From Gordonia jinhuaensis (GTDB lineage: Bacteria; Actinomycetota; Actinomycetes; Mycobacteriales; Mycobacteriaceae), in NCBI RefSeq assembly GCF_014639795.1, contig NZ_BMGC01000004.1, positions 1 through 64,000 on the forward strand: a DNA stretch of 64,000 nt. The letters run 5' to 3'. Of the stretch, positions 8,929 through 18,675 are shown piece after piece (the stretch's first letter is position 1; each line of letters starts with the position of its first letter). The notes under the pieces are model-generated. The model searched no databases, was not told the origin of the DNA, and saw only the letters and a list, made by a program, of their open reading frames with translations. The position numbers were made by a program, and so were the translations under genes.

Positions 8929-10050
8929 TCACACCGTGACGAGATCACGAAGCCGCGCCAGTCGCGCCGGTCCGATACCGTCGACCTCCCCCAGCTGATC
9001 GACGCTGGTGAAGCGGCCGTTGCGCTCCCGCCAGTCCAGGATCGATGCGGCGGTGACCGGCCCCACCCCGGGCAGCGCGTCGAGTGCGGCCACATCCGCG
9101 GAATTGAGATCGACCTTCGCGCCGCCGGATTCGGCGACACCGGCCTGTCCCGAGTCCTGCACCGAGGATGCGTCGACCGGGGCGTCGGAGATCACGATGC
9201 TGCGTATCGGCGTACCTCCGTCGGTGTCGGCATATCCCACGAGGATCTGATCACCGTCGTGCACGCTCTGCGCCAGGTTGAGCCCGAGCAGGTCGGCTCC
9301 CTCCCGCGCACCACCGGCCCGGGTCAGTGCGTCGGCGACGCGGGACCCGTCGGGAACATGTACCAGCCCCGGTGTGCGGACCAGACCCACCACGCTGACG
9401 ACGATCTCACCCGCGCTCGCCGCCGGCTGCGTCGCGGCACCGGTCGCGACGGCCGACGATGACCCGCCCGCGCCGGGAGCGGTGGTGGTCGGTCCGGCCG
9501 AGGCCGGGAACTGCACTGGCACATCAGTACTCGAATCCGAACGGAAGACGCTGTATGCGGTGACCGCACAGGCGAGGAGGCCAACCAGGATCAGTGCGAT
9601 CGCCCCGGCCGTGGATGTCTGCCATCGAAGCCGCCCGCCGGGATGGCCGCGGTCGTCGGAATCTGCGGCGTCCGCCGTCTCATCGGCCGCCGCGACCGGG
9701 TCGCCGGAGTCGTGGTCGGCCCCGTCGATGGGTCCGTACAGCCAGGCCGGTGCCGGCAGCGACGACATCGACGAGGCCGGCGTCCGCCGCAGCGGGAGGA
9801 CGATCCTGCGCGTGACCTCGTCGGGATCGGGTCCCGCGATCGGTGACAGGGCGGCGTTCGGCACCTCGCGGTGACCCCGACCAGGTGATGTGGTGATCGG
9901 GTCTGTGCGACTGCCGAACTCGCCTGCTTCCCGAGACGTGTGTCGGATCCTGTTGTCGGTCATCGCGACACGAGTGACCTCTGCCCGATCGGACGGCAAC
10001 AGCCGGTCGAGGCCCACTCGCCGCGACCCGGCACTTCGCTGGCTGTGCAT
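8929..10050 (-). CDS. comEA: ComEA-family helix-hairpin-helix DNA-binding protein
   Basis: Up to 373 residues. In order: a polar cytoplasmic N-terminus, one transmembrane helix (AIALILVGLLACAVTAYSVF), a Thr/Gly/Ala linker, an SLBB-type domain (VVSVVGLVRTPGLVHVPDGS), and a C-terminal double helix-hairpin-helix (VDLNSADVAALDALPGVGP). It is predicted to bind DNA outside the membrane and hand it to ComEC, encoded directly downstream. An ATG at 9963 is an equally likely start and would give 344 residues; neither has a clear ribosome-binding site. Confidence 0.88.
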   Translation of the reverse strand: MHSQRSAGSRRVGLDRLLPSDRAEVTRVAMTDNRIRHTSREAGEFGSRTDPITTSPGRGHREVPNAALSPIAGPDPDEVTRRIVLPLRRTPASSMSSLPAPAWLYGPIDGADHDSGDPVAAADETADAADSDDRGHPGGRLRWQTSTAGAIALILVGLLACAVTAYSVFRSDSSTDVPVQFPASAGPTTTAPGAGGSSSAVATGAATQPAASAGEIVVSVVGLVRTPGLVHVPDGSRVADALTRAGGAREGADLLGLNLAQSVHDGDQILVGYADTDGGTPIRSIVISDAPVDASSVQDSGQAGVAESGGAKVDLNSADVAALDALPGVGPVTAASILDWRERNGRFTSVDQLGEVDGIGPARLARLRDLVTV

Positions 10051-10095
10051 ACCGCGACGGTAGGTCGGCCCGCGCCCGAGGCCGGCGCGAAAACC

Positions 10096-11016
10096 TCAGC
10101 CGCGCTCTGCTTCTGTGGATCGATCGCTGTCTGTGGACAACTCACCGCCGGCCGGGCGAGATGTCTCGATGCCCTCGATGGGGGCGATACCCTCACAAGT
10201 CACCACCGACACCGCACCCTGCCCGACGTGGCGCGAGAGCACCGGTCCGAGATCGGTGACGACCACCGACCCGACCGCCTGCAGACGCGAACGCATATCC
10301 TCGGCGACCGCGTCGGCGACATCGGCGACACCGCAATGCTGCACGCCGAGAACCACTTCGGTGTCCTCGACTTCCTCGGCCGCATCGGTGAGCATCCGTT
10401 CGAGCGCCTTGGAGAATGTGCGCTGACGCTCCTTGACCACCAGCATGCCGTCGACGAGCGTGAGTACCGGTTTGATCGACAGTGCCGATCCGAACAGTCT
10501 GGTCGCCGCCGAGATCCTGCCGCCGCTGCGCAGATTGTCCAGGGTCTGCAGGGTGATCAGCGAATGACCGGTCGACGATGCCCTGATCGCCTCCTCGTAC
10601 ACCCCGTCGCGGTCGGCGCCCGCCTGCGCCGCCTGCGCCGCAGCGATCGCCGCGAAGCCCAGGCCCAGCCCCACCGCACGGGAATCGACCACCCGCACCC
10701 GATCGGGATAGTGATCGGCGACCAGCCGCGCGGCGCTCCACGTCCCCGACAGTCGCCGTGACATCAGGATCGCGACCACCCCGTCGGAACCCGAATCCTC
10801 CAGTGCCGCTTCGAACTGCTCCCGCAGCTCGTCGGGCGAACTGCCTGCGGTGGTGGTGGCGGGATCGTCGTAGACGTCGGGGCCGATGACGTCGACGTCC
10901 TCGAGCAGATCCTCGTCGCCGCGCAGCAGATGCAGCGGCGCCTGCCGGATTCGATAGCGTTCACGGACCGAGGCCGGCAGCCGGCATGAGGAATCGGTGA
11001 CGATGGACACGGTCAT
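10096..11016 (-). CDS. DegV family fatty-acid-binding protein
   Basis: A 306-residue protein with the DegV start MTVSIVTDSSCRLP and the later conserved segment NLRSGGRISAATRLFGSALSIKPVL. DegV proteins bind one fatty acid and present it, in firmicutes, to the FakA kinase. A DAK2-domain protein of the FakA-like family is encoded at 21-23 kb, but whether the two work together here is inference. The ATG overlaps the octT stop by four bases, so it belongs to the nadD-rsfS-gpgP-octT operon. Confidence 0.92.
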   Translation of the reverse strand: MTVSIVTDSSCRLPASVRERYRIRQAPLHLLRGDEDLLEDVDVIGPDVYDDPATTTAGSSPDELREQFEAALEDSGSDGVVAILMSRRLSGTWSAARLVADHYPDRVRVVDSRAVGLGLGFAAIAAAQAAQAGADRDGVYEEAIRASSTGHSLITLQTLDNLRSGGRISAATRLFGSALSIKPVLTLVDGMLVVKERQRTFSKALERMLTDAAEEVEDTEVVLGVQHCGVADVADAVAEDMRSRLQAVGSVVVTDLGPVLSRHVGQGAVSVVTCEGIAPIEGIETSRPAGGELSTDSDRSTEAERG

Positions 11017-11771
11017 CTGGCACCTGCTCTCATCACGAGGGCGTCGGCCACCGCCGGCGCCACCTCGTCGGCAACCTCACGATGGGTCGCCAGACTCCAG
11101 TGGATGCCGTCGGGGTTGGTGTCACCGACGGCCTGATGCGCTGCGGTGATGCGACCGGGGTCGATCAGTGTGATCCCGTGCCGGTGTGCCCATGCCGTCA
11201 CCGCGTCGGTGGTGCGATCGCGTCCGGGATGGGCATGACCGTATGCGTCGCAGACGTGTGTGGGCGGGGTCATCGCGATGATCGGGACGTCGGGCACCAC
11301 CGCGGCCAGTGCGCTGCGCACCTTCTCGAGGTAGTACACCGTCAGCTTCGGCGGCAAGGCCATCGGCCAACCCGCCGGCGACAGCCGCGGCTGCACCCAC
11401 CCATAGGCCGCCCGCACAGCGCGGCGTGCGACGGGCGGTCGGATGTAGCGGATCTGCTCGCGCAGGGCGGTGGGAACCGGCGACGGCAACGAGTCCATCC
11501 CCGTGTAGGCCAACACGATCACCTGCGCGCGCGGAATCGCCGCCCACACGCGCGGATCCTGGGTCAGCGCCCACCACACGTCGCGACTCGTCCAACCGAT
11601 CCGGGCGAACAGTTCCACGTCCAGGCCCACTCGCCGCCCGACCAGATTCGGCCAGATGTGGCGATCGTCGGCCGCGAGACCACCGGCGGGACCGTAATAG
11701 GCCAGTGAGTCACCGAAAACGATCATCGCCGGCGACCGTGGACCGTCGACGTCACCGGCGGCCGCGGTCAT
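11013..11771 (-). CDS. octT: SGNH-hydrolase fold diglucosylglycerate octanoyltransferase
   Basis: About 252 residues with a GDSL-type nucleophile motif (VFGDSLAYYG) and a C-terminal catalytic Asp/His block (PDGIHWS), typical of SGNH esterases and acyltransferases. By position (gpgP-octT-degV) it matches Rv2418c, shown in mycobacteria to octanoylate diglucosylglycerate in methylglucose lipopolysaccharide synthesis. The start at 11771 is chosen because its ATG overlaps the gpgP stop (ATGA); an upstream ATG at 11825 would add 18 residues inside gpgP. The specific activity is inferred from context. Confidence 0.8.
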   Translation of the reverse strand: MTAAAGDVDGPRSPAMIVFGDSLAYYGPAGGLAADDRHIWPNLVGRRVGLDVELFARIGWTSRDVWWALTQDPRVWAAIPRAQVIVLAYTGMDSLPSPVPTALREQIRYIRPPVARRAVRAAYGWVQPRLSPAGWPMALPPKLTVYYLEKVRSALAAVVPDVPIIAMTPPTHVCDAYGHAHPGRDRTTDAVTAWAHRHGITLIDPGRITAAHQAVGDTNPDGIHWSLATHREVADEVAPAVADALVMRAGAR

Positions 11772-12472
11772 TGCACTCCGGCGTCGGACACCTCTGCCGA
11801 GGCGTTCCACACATCCAGTCGCCACACCGGTTGCTCACCGTGTCCGGACAGTTGGACCCAGCTCGTGTTCGACAGTCCGCCGAACAGCGGCCAGTTCTTC
11901 TCGGGCAGGCCCAGCAGGGCCGCGGTCATCGCCGCGATCACCCCGCCATGAGCGACCAGGACCACCGGCGACTCGCCGTCCGGTCCGATACCCCACTCGT
12001 CGAGTCCCTCGACCAGGTCGGTGACCACGGGGACCGCGCGCCGGGCCACATCGACGCGACTCTCACCGCCGGGCGGGGTGAACCGCGCGTCGTCCCGCCA
12101 CGACGTTCGTGCACCGGGGTGGAGCTCGTCGACCTCATAGTGGGTGAGCCCCTGCCACTCCCCCAGGTGGGTCTCGCGCAGCCGCTCGTCGGTCTGCACC
12201 GGTAGCCCCGTACGCTCGCCCAGCGCGCGAGCGGTCTCGTGTGCTCGCGTGAGATCAGAGGAGATGATCAGCCGCGGACTGCGTTTGGCCAGAACGGCAG
12301 CAACACTGTCGGCCTGCCGCACGCCCAGGGCACTCAGATCGGTGTCGAGCTGACCCTGCATCCGACTGCCTGCGTTGTACTCGGTCTGCCCATGCCGCAT
12401 CAGGATCAGCCGTCGCACCACCGGTTCGAGCCGTTCCACACTGGTGTCGGTGTTGTCGGGGGTGGTGCTCAC
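11768..12472 (-). CDS. gpgP: Glucosyl-3-phosphoglycerate phosphatase (histidine phosphatase family)
   Basis: About 234 residues with the phosphohistidine motif LILMRHGQTEYN and the second catalytic His in VVLVAHGGVIAAM. In this gene order it corresponds to Rv2419c (GpgP), which dephosphorylates glucosyl-3-phosphoglycerate to glucosylglycerate, an early step toward methylglucose lipopolysaccharides. The GTG at 12472 overlaps the rsfS stop (GTGA) and is preferred over the ATG at 12517. Confidence 0.85.
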   Translation of the reverse strand: MSTTPDNTDTSVERLEPVVRRLILMRHGQTEYNAGSRMQGQLDTDLSALGVRQADSVAAVLAKRSPRLIISSDLTRAHETARALGERTGLPVQTDERLRETHLGEWQGLTHYEVDELHPGARTSWRDDARFTPPGGESRVDVARRAVPVVTDLVEGLDEWGIGPDGESPVVLVAHGGVIAAMTAALLGLPEKNWPLFGGLSNTSWVQLSGHGEQPVWRLDVWNASAEVSDAGVQ

Positions 12473-12837
12473 GACGCGGCGTCCTCGGGGATGTCGATGA
12501 TCGGGCAGTCCTTCCACAACCGTTCCAGCGCATAGAATTCACGCTCCTCGGCATGTTGGATGTGGACCACGAGCTCCACGTAATCGACCAGGGCCCAACG
12601 CCCCTCGCGCGTCCCCTCGCGGCGGACCGGCTTGTACCCGGCCTCGCGGAGCTTGTCCTCCACCTCGTCGAGGATGGCGCTGACCTGTCGTTCGTTGTCG
12701 GCCGAGGCGATCACGAAGACATCGGTGATCACGAGTTGCTCGGAGACATCGATGGCAACCACATCGTCGGCCAGTTTGTCTCGTGCGGCATGCACGGCGA
12801 TCTCGGCCATCTGGACGGACTCGGGCGAAGCGACCAA
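12469..12837 (-). CDS. rsfS: Ribosomal silencing factor RsfS
   Basis: A 122-residue RsfS/Iojap-family protein with the core KLADDVVAIDVSEQLVITD and a C-terminal part including VHIQHAEEREFYALERLW. It binds L14 on the 50S subunit and blocks subunit joining under starvation. The start codon is TTG at 12837; the resulting N-terminus aligns in length with the mycobacterial protein as I remember it, whereas the next ATG (12810) would cut nine residues. It lies three bases after the nadD stop. Confidence 0.94.
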   Translation of the reverse strand: MVASPESVQMAEIAVHAARDKLADDVVAIDVSEQLVITDVFVIASADNERQVSAILDEVEDKLREAGYKPVRREGTREGRWALVDYVELVVHIQHAEEREFYALERLWKDCPIIDIPEDAAS

Positions 12838-12840
12838 GGG

Positions 12841-13779
12841 TCAACCTTTCTGGGTGGGACTCGGCGTCTGCGACATTCGGGTGGAGGGTTCGGTCACCGG
12901 GTGCGACCGGGCCGGTGGTTCGCCACGGTCGTGGACAGGCGCCCGTCCGGCAGGAGACCCGGGCGCGCCCTCCGGCGACTCGTGTTCTGGCTGCGGTGAC
13001 TCGTGTTCTGTTTCCGGAGTCCAGGAGGGATCGGACGTGCCCGGGTTCTCGGCGCTCACGGCCTGATAGAGCCGGCGCTTCTGGATGTACTGCACCACAC
13101 CGTCGGGCACGAGGTACCAGACCGGACGGCCCGTAGCCGCTCGTTCACGGCAATCGGTCGAGGAGATCGCCAGCGCGGGGATCTCCATGAGTGTCAGGGC
13201 GTCGGGCGGCAGCGTACGCAGGTACGACGCGAGATGTGCCGCACCGAGCTCGTATCCGGGTCGGCTCACTCCGACGAAATGAGCCAGTTCGAACAGATCG
13301 CGCCAGTCCTGCCAAGACAGGATGGACTCGAGCGCGTCGGCGCCGGTGATGAAGAAGAGGTCGGCGTCGGGGTGAACGCGATGGAGGTCGCGCAATGTGT
13401 CGACGGTGTAGGTGAACCCCTCACGGTCGATGTCGACACGAGAGACCGAGAACCGCGGATTCGATGCCGTGGCGATCACCGTCATCAGATAGCGGTCCTC
13501 GGCGTGGCTGACGGCACGCTTACCCGCCGAGAGCGCGTCGTCCTCGGACACGGGATCGCGCAGCTTCTGCCACGGGCGGCCGGTGGGGACGAAGATCACC
13601 TCGTCGAGGTCGAACTCGTCGGCCACCTCGCTGGCGGCGACGAGGTGTCCGTTGTGGACGGGATCGAATGTGCCACCCATCACGCCGAGCCGGCGGCGCC
13701 GGGCACCGCCGGGGGCCTGCGCTCGGAGCTCGCGTTGTGACATGAGAGACGAGTCTACGGATGCAGCGGGGATCGTCAT
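12841..13779 (-). CDS. nadD: Nicotinate-nucleotide adenylyltransferase with disordered C-terminal extension
   Basis: The catalytic domain shows [15 protein letters not shown] (the HxGH-type nucleotidyltransferase motif) and the C-terminal signature [23 protein letters not shown]. It makes deamido-NAD from nicotinate mononucleotide and ATP. After the domain's normal end (around QAVSAENPG) there are roughly 70 more residues rich in Pro, Glu, Ser and Gly, probably disordered and not a usual part of NadD. The ATG at 13779 sits next to the upstream stop; an ATG at 13743 is an alternative. Confidence 0.9.
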   Translation of the reverse strand: MTIPAASVDSSLMSQRELRAQAPGGARRRRLGVMGGTFDPVHNGHLVAASEVADEFDLDEVIFVPTGRPWQKLRDPVSEDDALSAGKRAVSHAEDRYLMTVIATASNPRFSVSRVDIDREGFTYTVDTLRDLHRVHPDADLFFITGADALESILSWQDWRDLFELAHFVGVSRPGYELGAAHLASYLRTLPPDALTLMEIPALAISSTDCRERAATGRPVWYLVPDGVVQYIQKRRLYQAVSAENPGTSDPSWTPETEHESPQPEHESPEGAPGSPAGRAPVHDRGEPPARSHPVTEPSTRMSQTPSPTQKG

Positions 13780-13783
13780 CGGA

Positions 13784-15202
13784 TCACACCGGCAGAAGTC
13801 CGGCGATGACCTCGCCCAGTTGCCCCGCGGTGCGGCATTCGAACATCTCGATGACCTCGCCGTACGTCGAGGCGACCGAGTCGCCGGTATCCCAGTTCTC
13901 CTTGGGCTCGGGGTTGAGCCAGTAGGCGTGGCGGGCCTGATCGACCAGCTTCGCCAGCACCGCCACGCGGGGATCGCCGTAGTTGGTCCTGGCGTCACCG
14001 AGGATCAGCAGCGCCCCGCGCCGGGTCAGCGAGTCGGCGTACCGAGTGGCGAACTCGGTGAACGCATGTCCGTAGTCAGAGTGACCGTCGAGGGTGATCA
14101 GCCGAGCCTGTGAGAGCATGGCGGCCATCGACGTACCGAAGTCGGGCGAGTCGGCCCCGCGACGCTCGAAGTAGTCGGTCACCTCGTCGACGGTGTCGAC
14201 GAAGGCGAAGACCCGCACACGGGAGAACTCCTGGCGCAATGCCGATGCCAGATGCAGTGTGAACTGGGAGAAGCCGGCCACCGAGCCCGACACGTCGCAC
14301 AGGATGGCCAGTTCTGGTCGCCCGGGCCGGGGTTTGCGGCGCACCAGGTCGATCGGCACGCCACCCGAGGACATCGAGGCCCGTAACGTACGCCGGATGT
14401 CGATCGCACCGTGGTGGGAGCGTCGGCGCCGCGTCTCGAGCCGCGCCGCCAGCAGGCGCGCCAGCGGCGGGATCGTCTTGCGGATCTGCGCCTGTTTGGC
14501 CGCACCTGCCGACAGGAATGCGATGTTCTGCGCCAGCTGCGGCACCGCATGCGCGGCGACCGAATCGCGGCCCCGCACACCCGCCATCCGTCGCTGCGTC
14601 TCGGTCTCGACCATCGCGCGCACCGTGGCGGCGCGATCACGCGCGGCGCTGCGGTAGCGCGCCTGCGTGCCGTCGGCGTCGTCCCCGGCATCTGCGGCCA
14701 TCGCGGCGGCGATGGCCGCGATCAGCGTCTGCGGATCGATGGTCGTGTTGGCCTGATACGCCGAATACGCCTCGCCGCGGGTCGAGGTGTACTTGCCGAA
14801 CTCCTCGACCATCATCGCGACCATCGTCGCCAGACGACCGTCGGCTTCGGCGTCCGGATCGGCGAGCAGTTGAGCCAGTTGCTCTCGCGCCGCACTGGTG
14901 TCGACGTTCCCGTCGCTGTCGGTCGGCAGCCTCAGCTCACGGGTGTCGACGCGCTCGCCCGCGGGAAACCACAGGTCGAACAGTACGTCGAAGGCAGGTC
15001 GCTGCAGATGGTCGTCGAGCAGTGTGGCCGCAAGTCCCTCACGCAGGCTCTCGCGGTCGAGCAGGTCGAGTACGGCCATCGCCTGTGCGGCGTCGATCAG
15101 TGCGGTCGCCGAGGCGTCGATGCCACGCCGGCGCAACTCCTCGACGAACTCGGCGAGGTGATCGACGAGGTGCGCTCCCGACACCACCGCATCACTGGTC
15201 AC
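13784..15202 (-). CDS. VWA domain-containing protein (CoxE-like)
   Basis: A 472-residue protein with a helical N-terminal half and a C-terminal von Willebrand A domain containing the metal-ion site [10 protein letters not shown]. Proteins of this type work with MoxR AAA ATPases as metal-insertion or remodelling chaperones; such an ATPase is encoded immediately upstream. The GTG start overlaps the MoxR stop (GTGA). Matches the Rv2425c position. Client protein unknown. Confidence 0.88.
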   Translation of the reverse strand: MTSDAVVSGAHLVDHLAEFVEELRRRGIDASATALIDAAQAMAVLDLLDRESLREGLAATLLDDHLQRPAFDVLFDLWFPAGERVDTRELRLPTDSDGNVDTSAAREQLAQLLADPDAEADGRLATMVAMMVEEFGKYTSTRGEAYSAYQANTTIDPQTLIAAIAAAMAADAGDDADGTQARYRSAARDRAATVRAMVETETQRRMAGVRGRDSVAAHAVPQLAQNIAFLSAGAAKQAQIRKTIPPLARLLAARLETRRRRSHHGAIDIRRTLRASMSSGGVPIDLVRRKPRPGRPELAILCDVSGSVAGFSQFTLHLASALRQEFSRVRVFAFVDTVDEVTDYFERRGADSPDFGTSMAAMLSQARLITLDGHSDYGHAFTEFATRYADSLTRRGALLILGDARTNYGDPRVAVLAKLVDQARHAYWLNPEPKENWDTGDSVASTYGEVIEMFECRTAGQLGEVIAGLLPV

Positions 15203-16110
15203 GGCCGCAGCTTGAGCTCGGTGAGTGCGGTCGTCACGTCGGGGCGGTGTTTGAGAACCACTCCCAGGGTCCGTGCGATCAGTGAGTCGTCGATGCGACC
15301 CGCCGAACGGCCCGCACCCAGTGCCAGCAGAGTATTGGCCCAGTCGATCGTCTCGGCAACCGACGGCTTCTTGCGCACATCGAGGGATCGGAGCACACCG
15401 ACGATCCGAACCAGTTCGCGGGCAACGCTTTCCGTGAGATCGGGAACCCGAGCGGCGAGGATTTCGCGCTCACGCGCCGGGTCGGGAAAATCGATGTAGA
15501 GATACAGACAGCGCCGTTTGAGCGCCTCGGACAGTTCCCGCGTGGCGTTGGAGGTGAGGATGACCAGCGGACGTCGGGCAGCCGTCACCGTTCCGAGTTC
15601 GGGGATGGTGACCGAGAACTCGCCGAGCACCTCCAGTAGTAGCGCCTCGACATCGACGTCTGCCTTGTCGATCTCGTCGATGAGCAGCACGGTGGGTTCG
15701 GTGCGCTGGATCGCCTGCAGCAGCGGACGTGCCAGGAGGAACTCGGTGGAGAAGATGTCGGTCTTCACCGCATCCCATCCCCCGGCAGTGTCACCGAGGC
15801 GACTCTGGCCGGCGGTGATGGCGAGGATCTGCTTGGCGTGGTTCCACTCGTAGAGGGCGCGCGCCTCATCGATGCCCTCATAACACTGCAACCGGATCAG
15901 CTCGGCGCCCGCAGCCGTGGCCAACGACCGCGCCAGTTCGGTCTTGCCGACTCCGGCAGGACCCTCGACCAGCAGTGGTTTGCCGAGCCGATCGGCGAGG
16001 AACGCCGAGGTCGACGTCGCTGCATCGGGCAGATAGTTCGTCGCTGTCAGTGCGGCCTGGAGCTGCGCTACGTCGGTGAAGAAGGCGTCGTCGCCTCGTG
16101 GGGCGTTCAC
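15199..16110 (-). CDS. MoxR-family AAA+ ATPase
   Basis: About 303 residues with Walker [11 protein letters not shown], Walker [11 protein letters not shown] and the sensor region [19 protein letters not shown] of MoxR ATPases. It pairs with the VWA protein encoded next, probably as an ATP-driven assembly or metal-insertion complex. I place the start at GTG 16110, which overlaps the proA stop (GTGA); an upstream ATG at 16146 lies inside proA. Confidence 0.9.
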   Translation of the reverse strand: MNAPRGDDAFFTDVAQLQAALTATNYLPDAATSTSAFLADRLGKPLLVEGPAGVGKTELARSLATAAGAELIRLQCYEGIDEARALYEWNHAKQILAITAGQSRLGDTAGGWDAVKTDIFSTEFLLARPLLQAIQRTEPTVLLIDEIDKADVDVEALLLEVLGEFSVTIPELGTVTAARRPLVILTSNATRELSEALKRRCLYLYIDFPDPAREREILAARVPDLTESVARELVRIVGVLRSLDVRKKPSVAETIDWANTLLALGAGRSAGRIDDSLIARTLGVVLKHRPDVTTALTELKLRP

Positions 16111-17378
16111 GCCGACCGCGTCTGGCCCGAACCCCACGCGATCCACTTGGTCGACGTGAGCTCCTCGAGACCCATCGGGCCGCGCGCGTGCAGTTTCTGC
16201 GTCGAGATGCCGATCTCGGCGCCGAAACCGAACTGCTCACCGTCGGTGAACGCGGTCGAGGCGTTGACCATCACCGCGGCGGCGTCCACGCGCGTGGTGA
16301 ACTCCGTTGCCGCTGCGAGATTCTCGGTGATGATCGCCTCGGTGTGTCCGGTCCCGTAGGTGTCGATGTGCTCGATGGCACCGTCGAGGCCGTCGACCAC
16401 CTTCACCGCGATGTCGAGTGACAGGTACTCGTCGGCCCAGTCCGTCTCGGTCGCCGGGATCATCCCGGGCTCGTCGCCGTGGATCATCACGCCGTGCGCC
16501 TGCAATGCCGAGAGGATCGGCTCGAGCGCCGTGTCGGCGATCGCGCGGTCTACGAGCACGGTTTCGGCGGTGTTGCACACGCTGGGTCGGCGCGTCTTGG
16601 CGTTGACGATCACGCGTTCGGCGACGTCGAGGTCGGCCCCGGCGTCGACGTAGATGTGGCAGTTGCCCACACCCGTCTCGATGGTCGGCACGGTCGCCTC
16701 GCGGACCACGGTCGAGATCAGTCCCGCACCGCCTCGTGGGATGACCACGTCGACGATTCCGCGTGCCCGGATCAGCTCGGTGACCGAGCTGCGGTCGTGG
16801 CTGGGCAGCAGCACCACGGCGTCGGCGGGCAGTGCGTGGGCGGTGAGAGCCTCGCGCAGGATCGATACGAGGGCGGCGTTGGAGCTCGCCGCCGACGACG
16901 AGCCGCGCAGCACCGCGGCGTTACCCGACTTCAGCGCGATACCGAAGGCGTCGACGGTCACATTGGGCCGGGCCTCGTAGACGATTCCGACGACGCCGAG
17001 AGGGACGCGCACCTGACGCAGCGCGAGCCCGTTGGGAAGCGAACGTCCGGTGACCACATTGCCGATCGGGTCGGCGAGGGCGGCCACCTGACGCAGACCG
17101 TCGGCGATACCGCCGATGCGCTCGGGTGTCAGCCGCAGCCGATCGACCAGACTGCTCGACGTGCCAGCGGCCTCGGCACGGGCGACATCGTCGGCGTTGG
17201 CCGCCAGAATTGCCTGTTGACCTGCTTCGATCGCATCAGCGGCAGCCCGCAGGACCGCATTCTTGGTGGCGGTGGTGGTCACCGCCAGTTCGCGGGAAGC
17301 GGCCTTGGCCGCGCGGGCAAGCGCCAGAACCGTATCGGATCCGGCGTCGGCGGCGTTGTCGACAGTCGGTGCGCTCAA
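16107..17378 (-). CDS. proA: Gamma-glutamyl phosphate reductase
   Basis: The 423-residue protein has the aldehyde-dehydrogenase fold of ProA, with the active-site cysteine in [15 protein letters not shown] and the segment [20 protein letters not shown]. It reduces glutamyl 5-phosphate to the semialdehyde with NADPH in proline synthesis. The start codon is TTG at 17378. The end overlaps the MoxR gene. It is the last gene of the block that matches the Rv2409c-Rv2427c order. The 97 bases between it and the HNH gene show nothing clear. Confidence 0.95.
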   Translation of the reverse strand: MSAPTVDNAADAGSDTVLALARAAKAASRELAVTTTATKNAVLRAAADAIEAGQQAILAANADDVARAEAAGTSSSLVDRLRLTPERIGGIADGLRQVAALADPIGNVVTGRSLPNGLALRQVRVPLGVVGIVYEARPNVTVDAFGIALKSGNAAVLRGSSSAASSNAALVSILREALTAHALPADAVVLLPSHDRSSVTELIRARGIVDVVIPRGGAGLISTVVREATVPTIETGVGNCHIYVDAGADLDVAERVIVNAKTRRPSVCNTAETVLVDRAIADTALEPILSALQAHGVMIHGDEPGMIPATETDWADEYLSLDIAVKVVDGLDGAIEHIDTYGTGHTEAIITENLAAATEFTTRVDAAAVMVNASTAFTDGEQFGFGAEIGISTQKLHARGPMGLEELTSTKWIAWGSGQTRSA

Positions 17379-17475
17379 TGCAACCTCGAGGATCGGTGTG
17401 GGATGTGTCTCATCGATTCTACCGTCGGAAGTGTCCGATCATTCCCGTGCGGTGGCCTCGGGCTGCCGGGCACGC

Positions 17476-18159
17476 TCAGCACCTCCTCAGCGCGGTGCGC
17501 AGCACACCCACGCTGTCGGGATCGAGGGCCAGTCCATAGGCGCTCGCGACAGTGATGAACTGCGCCGCATATCGACAGTGGAATCCCTTGTTCGCCGGCA
17601 TCCACCGCGATGGCGGACCGTCTCCCTTGTCCTGATTCGACGGACCGTCGACGGCCACCAGATTCGCCGGATCGTTGGCGAAGGTCAGTCGCAGCCGATC
17701 CGACCACTCCTTGGCACCCATATCCCAGGCATATGACAGCGCCACGACGTGGTCGATCTGCACCGCCGCAGCGGTGACTCGACGGAACCGCATCCACGTG
17801 CCGGTGTAGGGGCTCCTGAACTCACCGGCGTCGATGGCCTTCGGGCACTTGTCGGTCGAGGTGAAGCGGCGGTCACGCAGATCGCGGGTGAGGATGTCAT
17901 TGCGTGTGTCACAACCGTTGTGCGCGCCCTGCGCATCGCTGTCATCGCTCCAGGCGGTGCCGAATCGGCTGCGGTCGTAAGAACGATCATGGTGGCGCGG
18001 CTCGACCCGGAGCCGACCAAGCGCCGAGAGAAACCGTGCCGCAGCGGGATTGCTGCTGCGGTGACTCTGTTCTGACGCCACAGTGGTGACCGCGACGATC
18101 GACGCCATCACCGCGAACGCCGTGAGCGCCAACCACATCCGCGGCGACACCCGCATCAT
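17476..18159 (-). CDS. Secreted or membrane-anchored HNH endonuclease family protein (DUF1524)
   Basis: A 227-residue protein beginning with one hydrophobic helix (LALTAFAVMASIVAVTTVA) that is probably a signal peptide or anchor. The body contains the DUF1524 nuclease pattern: QIDHVVALSYAWDMGA supplies the conserved D-H pair, NDPANLVAVDGPSNQDKGD the Asn and Lys residues, and a Cys/His-bearing helix (NKGFHCRYA) follows. Family members are extracellular nucleases, possibly for nutrient scavenging. It sits beside repeat cluster B, between two blocks that are separate in mycobacteria. A GGGGAG ribosome-binding site precedes the double ATG start. Confidence 0.8.
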   Translation of the reverse strand: MMRVSPRMWLALTAFAVMASIVAVTTVASEQSHRSSNPAAARFLSALGRLRVEPRHHDRSYDRSRFGTAWSDDSDAQGAHNGCDTRNDILTRDLRDRRFTSTDKCPKAIDAGEFRSPYTGTWMRFRRVTAAAVQIDHVVALSYAWDMGAKEWSDRLRLTFANDPANLVAVDGPSNQDKGDGPPSRWMPANKGFHCRYAAQFITVASAYGLALDPDSVGVLRTALRRC

Positions 18160-18279
18160 CTCCCCCTCGGCATTCGCGGTGACGGTCTCTCCATCCCCCG
18201 AACACTTGGACGCGCGCGGTGCCGATTCGGTTCCCTCATCCTTGCGTTGGCCCAGCGTTGGCGTCGACGCCGCCGGGGA

Positions 18280-18675
18280 ACTGGTTGCGTCTGTGCCGCG
18301 CGAACGCGCTCCCTTGGAACTGGTTGCGTCTGTGTAGATGCAACCAGTTCACGCCGACGCATCCTTTGCAATGGGCGCGAATTTCAGAACTGGTTGCGTC
18401 TGTGCGGACTGGTTGCGTGGGTCGCCGCGCGAACGCGCCCCCTCAAAACTGGTTGCGTCTGTCCGGACGCAACCACTTCTCACGTACGCATCCATTGCAA
18501 TGGGTGCGCATCTCAAAACTGGTTGCGCCTGCACAACCGCAACCAGTTCGTGAACGCCCCCCAACAAACGCACCCAGTTTGTGAGCGCCCCCCGACAAAC
18601 GCAACCAGTTCGTAAACGTGCCCCGACAAACGCAACCAGTTCGTGAACCCGATCTCACAAACGCAACCAGTTCAC
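18280..18675. repeat. Second cluster of the ACGCAACCAGTT motif, with a 31-bp tandem array
   Basis: About thirteen copies of the 12-base motif occur here. The left half carries mostly AACTGGTTGCGT and the right half the reverse complement. On the right, a 31-bp tandem unit repeats exactly in phase (18533, 18564, 18595, 18626, 18657). The pair CATTGCAATGG also recurs as in cluster A. No gene is credible in 18160-18927; positions 18676-18927 show no repeat, RNA or coding signal I can support. Confidence 0.88.

Noticed and set aside
7235-9462. Long plus-strand frames (442 and 660 residues) over comEC/comEA
   Set aside because: Antisense shadows rich in Arg, His and Thr; comEC and comEA have clear motifs and membrane segments.
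18219-18658. Open frames on both strands in the second repeat cluster
   Set aside because: Only repeat translations; composition odd and no start signals.
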